Assembly: GCA_963854835.1 (NCBI GenBank)
Contig: OY978526.1
Location: 63,351,765-63,415,764, forward strand
Reading direction: 5' to 3'
Length of the DNA stretch: 64,000 nucleotides
Origin: Megamerina dolium
Taxonomy: Eukaryota; Arthropoda; Insecta; Diptera; Megamerinidae
Program-made: the position numbers and the translations under genes
The notes under the pieces: model-generated
What the model was told of the DNA's origin: nothing
Databases searched by the model: none
What the model saw: only the letters and a program-made list of their open reading frames with translations
Part shown: positions 63,110 to 64,000 of the stretch, in pieces
Position numbering within the stretch: the stretch's first letter is position 1
Layout of the letters: each line of letters begins with the position of its first letter

Positions 63110-63420
63110 GCCATTCCTTTTGTATGGGCGCCAACTAAAAATGTCCAGATAGTTGGTGAATAAGTAAGGAAAAAATGTTGAGGCCAAAAAATAAATACAA
63201 TGGAATGGTGGGTGCCAATTTAATAAAATTTCACATTTTAACGAGGTAGCCTTCGTAGGGGATAGGCATGGGGAGTATATATATTCGAGGGAAATATTAG
63301 GGTTTAAAATTACTAGGTGTCTGCCTTACACTTCATTCCTCTAGAAACGAAATGACCGCAAATCTATGCAGTTATTTGTCCCTTTTCGCCTTTATTTTCT
63401 CTTTACTGGTGTCCATCTTT
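63110..63420 (+). repeat. Array fragment, family 3
   Basis: TTTTGTATGGGCGCCAACTA at 63118 and ACGAGGTAGCCTTCGTAGGG near 63241, followed by GGCATGGGGAGTATATATAT and TGCAGTTATTTGTC. The same landmark order, including GCAGTTATTTGTC, is seen in the 52.8 kb array. One to two units only. Confidence 0.5.
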
Positions 63421-63500
63421 CACGCGTGCTCAAACAATACTGAGTCAAGCAATCACAAAACTGCCTGAAATGTTTATTTGGTACGAAATCCTATCTTTCT

Positions 63501-63596
63501 AATGCCATCTATCATAACCCGATCGCACTTATACATCCCGAGGTACAGATTACTGAATCCATCTATTGGAAAAGTAGTGGATTTCCTTTTACTGGT
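63501..63596 (-). mobile_element. Mariner 5'-end fragment
   Basis: GCCATCTATCATAACCCGAT and the following CAGATTACTGAATCCATC, TTGGAAAAGTAGTGGATTT and CTTTTACT align without large gaps to 43018-43109, the region around and upstream of the start codon of the mariner pseudogene. No transposase coding follows, so this is a solo fragment of the same or a closely related mariner. Confidence 0.65.
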
Positions 63597-64000
63597 GGAT
63601 TTCAATATTTTTTTTTATGGCAATCCCTTTAAGATTTGTCTAACTTTAAGACGAATTTGTGTATTTATGTTCAATATTTTCATGAAAGTACATTTTTTTT
63701 GGTTTATAGCTTTTATTATATTATTTATATTATTTATATAATATACAAAAATAGCAAAAGCAGAATACAAGAAAGGCAACGATCAAAAATGCATTTATTA
63801 CGTTTTGCTAAAATACCCATTAATTAAACGCTAATATGTTAGGTTTTGTGGAAGAATGGTGTTCTTAAAAAAATTGAAGTGTCATAATAACAAGTGGTAA
63901 GAGTGATAAAAATTACTCCAAGACGTTAAATCTACAACCTTCTCAATAAATGTGGCGAAGCACATCGGTGTACTTCTGCAACCCAATCATTTCTCTTTTT
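63597..64000. other. Non-coding DNA, no gene seen
   Basis: AT-rich. The frames at 63478-63827 are Phe/Ile-rich and unrecognisable. Confidence 0.55.

Overview
The window looks like about 64 kb of dipteran nuclear DNA, most plausibly from a tephritid fruit fly. The grounds are strong AT richness, long (TA)n tracts, scattered CA/GT and CAN-type triplet runs, 60-70 bp introns in a transposase, and the particular mix of mariner, hAT, RNase H-bearing LINE, tRNA-derived SINE and GTCY-containing repeats. There is no rRNA, complete tRNA gene, CRISPR array or bacterial-style operon. No complete host protein-coding gene is visible. The only host-exon candidate with much character is an acidic, Glu/Lys-rich C-terminal tail that runs in from the left edge (2-103). 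The rest reads as intergenic or long-intron DNA, with islands of decayed mobile elements.

Layout. 1-4440: possible terminal exon, then non-coding DNA. 4440-6420: a diverged repeat followed by a tandem-array element (copy 1 of a GTCY/hairpin family). 6639-6830: tRNA-derived SINE head and another dispersed repeat. 7016-9254: two long (TA)n tracts and a 549 bp foldback element built from the 5' end of a mariner. 11290-12080: diverged about 140 bp tandem array. 14743-16142: wrecked RTE-like LINE ending beside a hairpin. 19690-21330: internally deleted RNase H LINE. 24504-25319: possible short inverted-repeat element. 26094-29610: (TA)n, then a 2.78 kb hAT element with intact ends and an 8-bp target duplication, inserted into an older mariner transposase relic. 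32.2 kb: weak transposon-like relic. 33.2-33.7 kb: LINE 3' end. 34.2-34.7 kb: Tc1/mariner-superfamily pseudogene. 39.06-39.38 kb: LINE 3' end. 40.42-40.74 kb: SINE. 42.1-43.1 kb: mariner pseudogene. 46.1-55.3 kb: three more copies of the GTCY/hairpin family with an unrelated diverged array (52.4-53.1 kb) between two of them. 56.9-57.9 kb: a second GTCY-like array element. 60.0-60.9 kb: R1-like LINE relic. 63.1-63.6 kb: array fragment plus a mariner 5' fragment.

How it fits together. Every recognisable protein is a transposase or reverse transcriptase, and every one is broken, so no cooperating gene set can be assigned. The most informative structures are the dated nesting (hAT into mariner), and a set of dispersed elements whose interiors are tandem arrays, some of them clear dimers of two about 155 bp monomers. 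Three sequence-divergent array families share a short core around TTTGTATGGGAG. All family assignments rest on motifs read directly and on general knowledge; no database search was possible.
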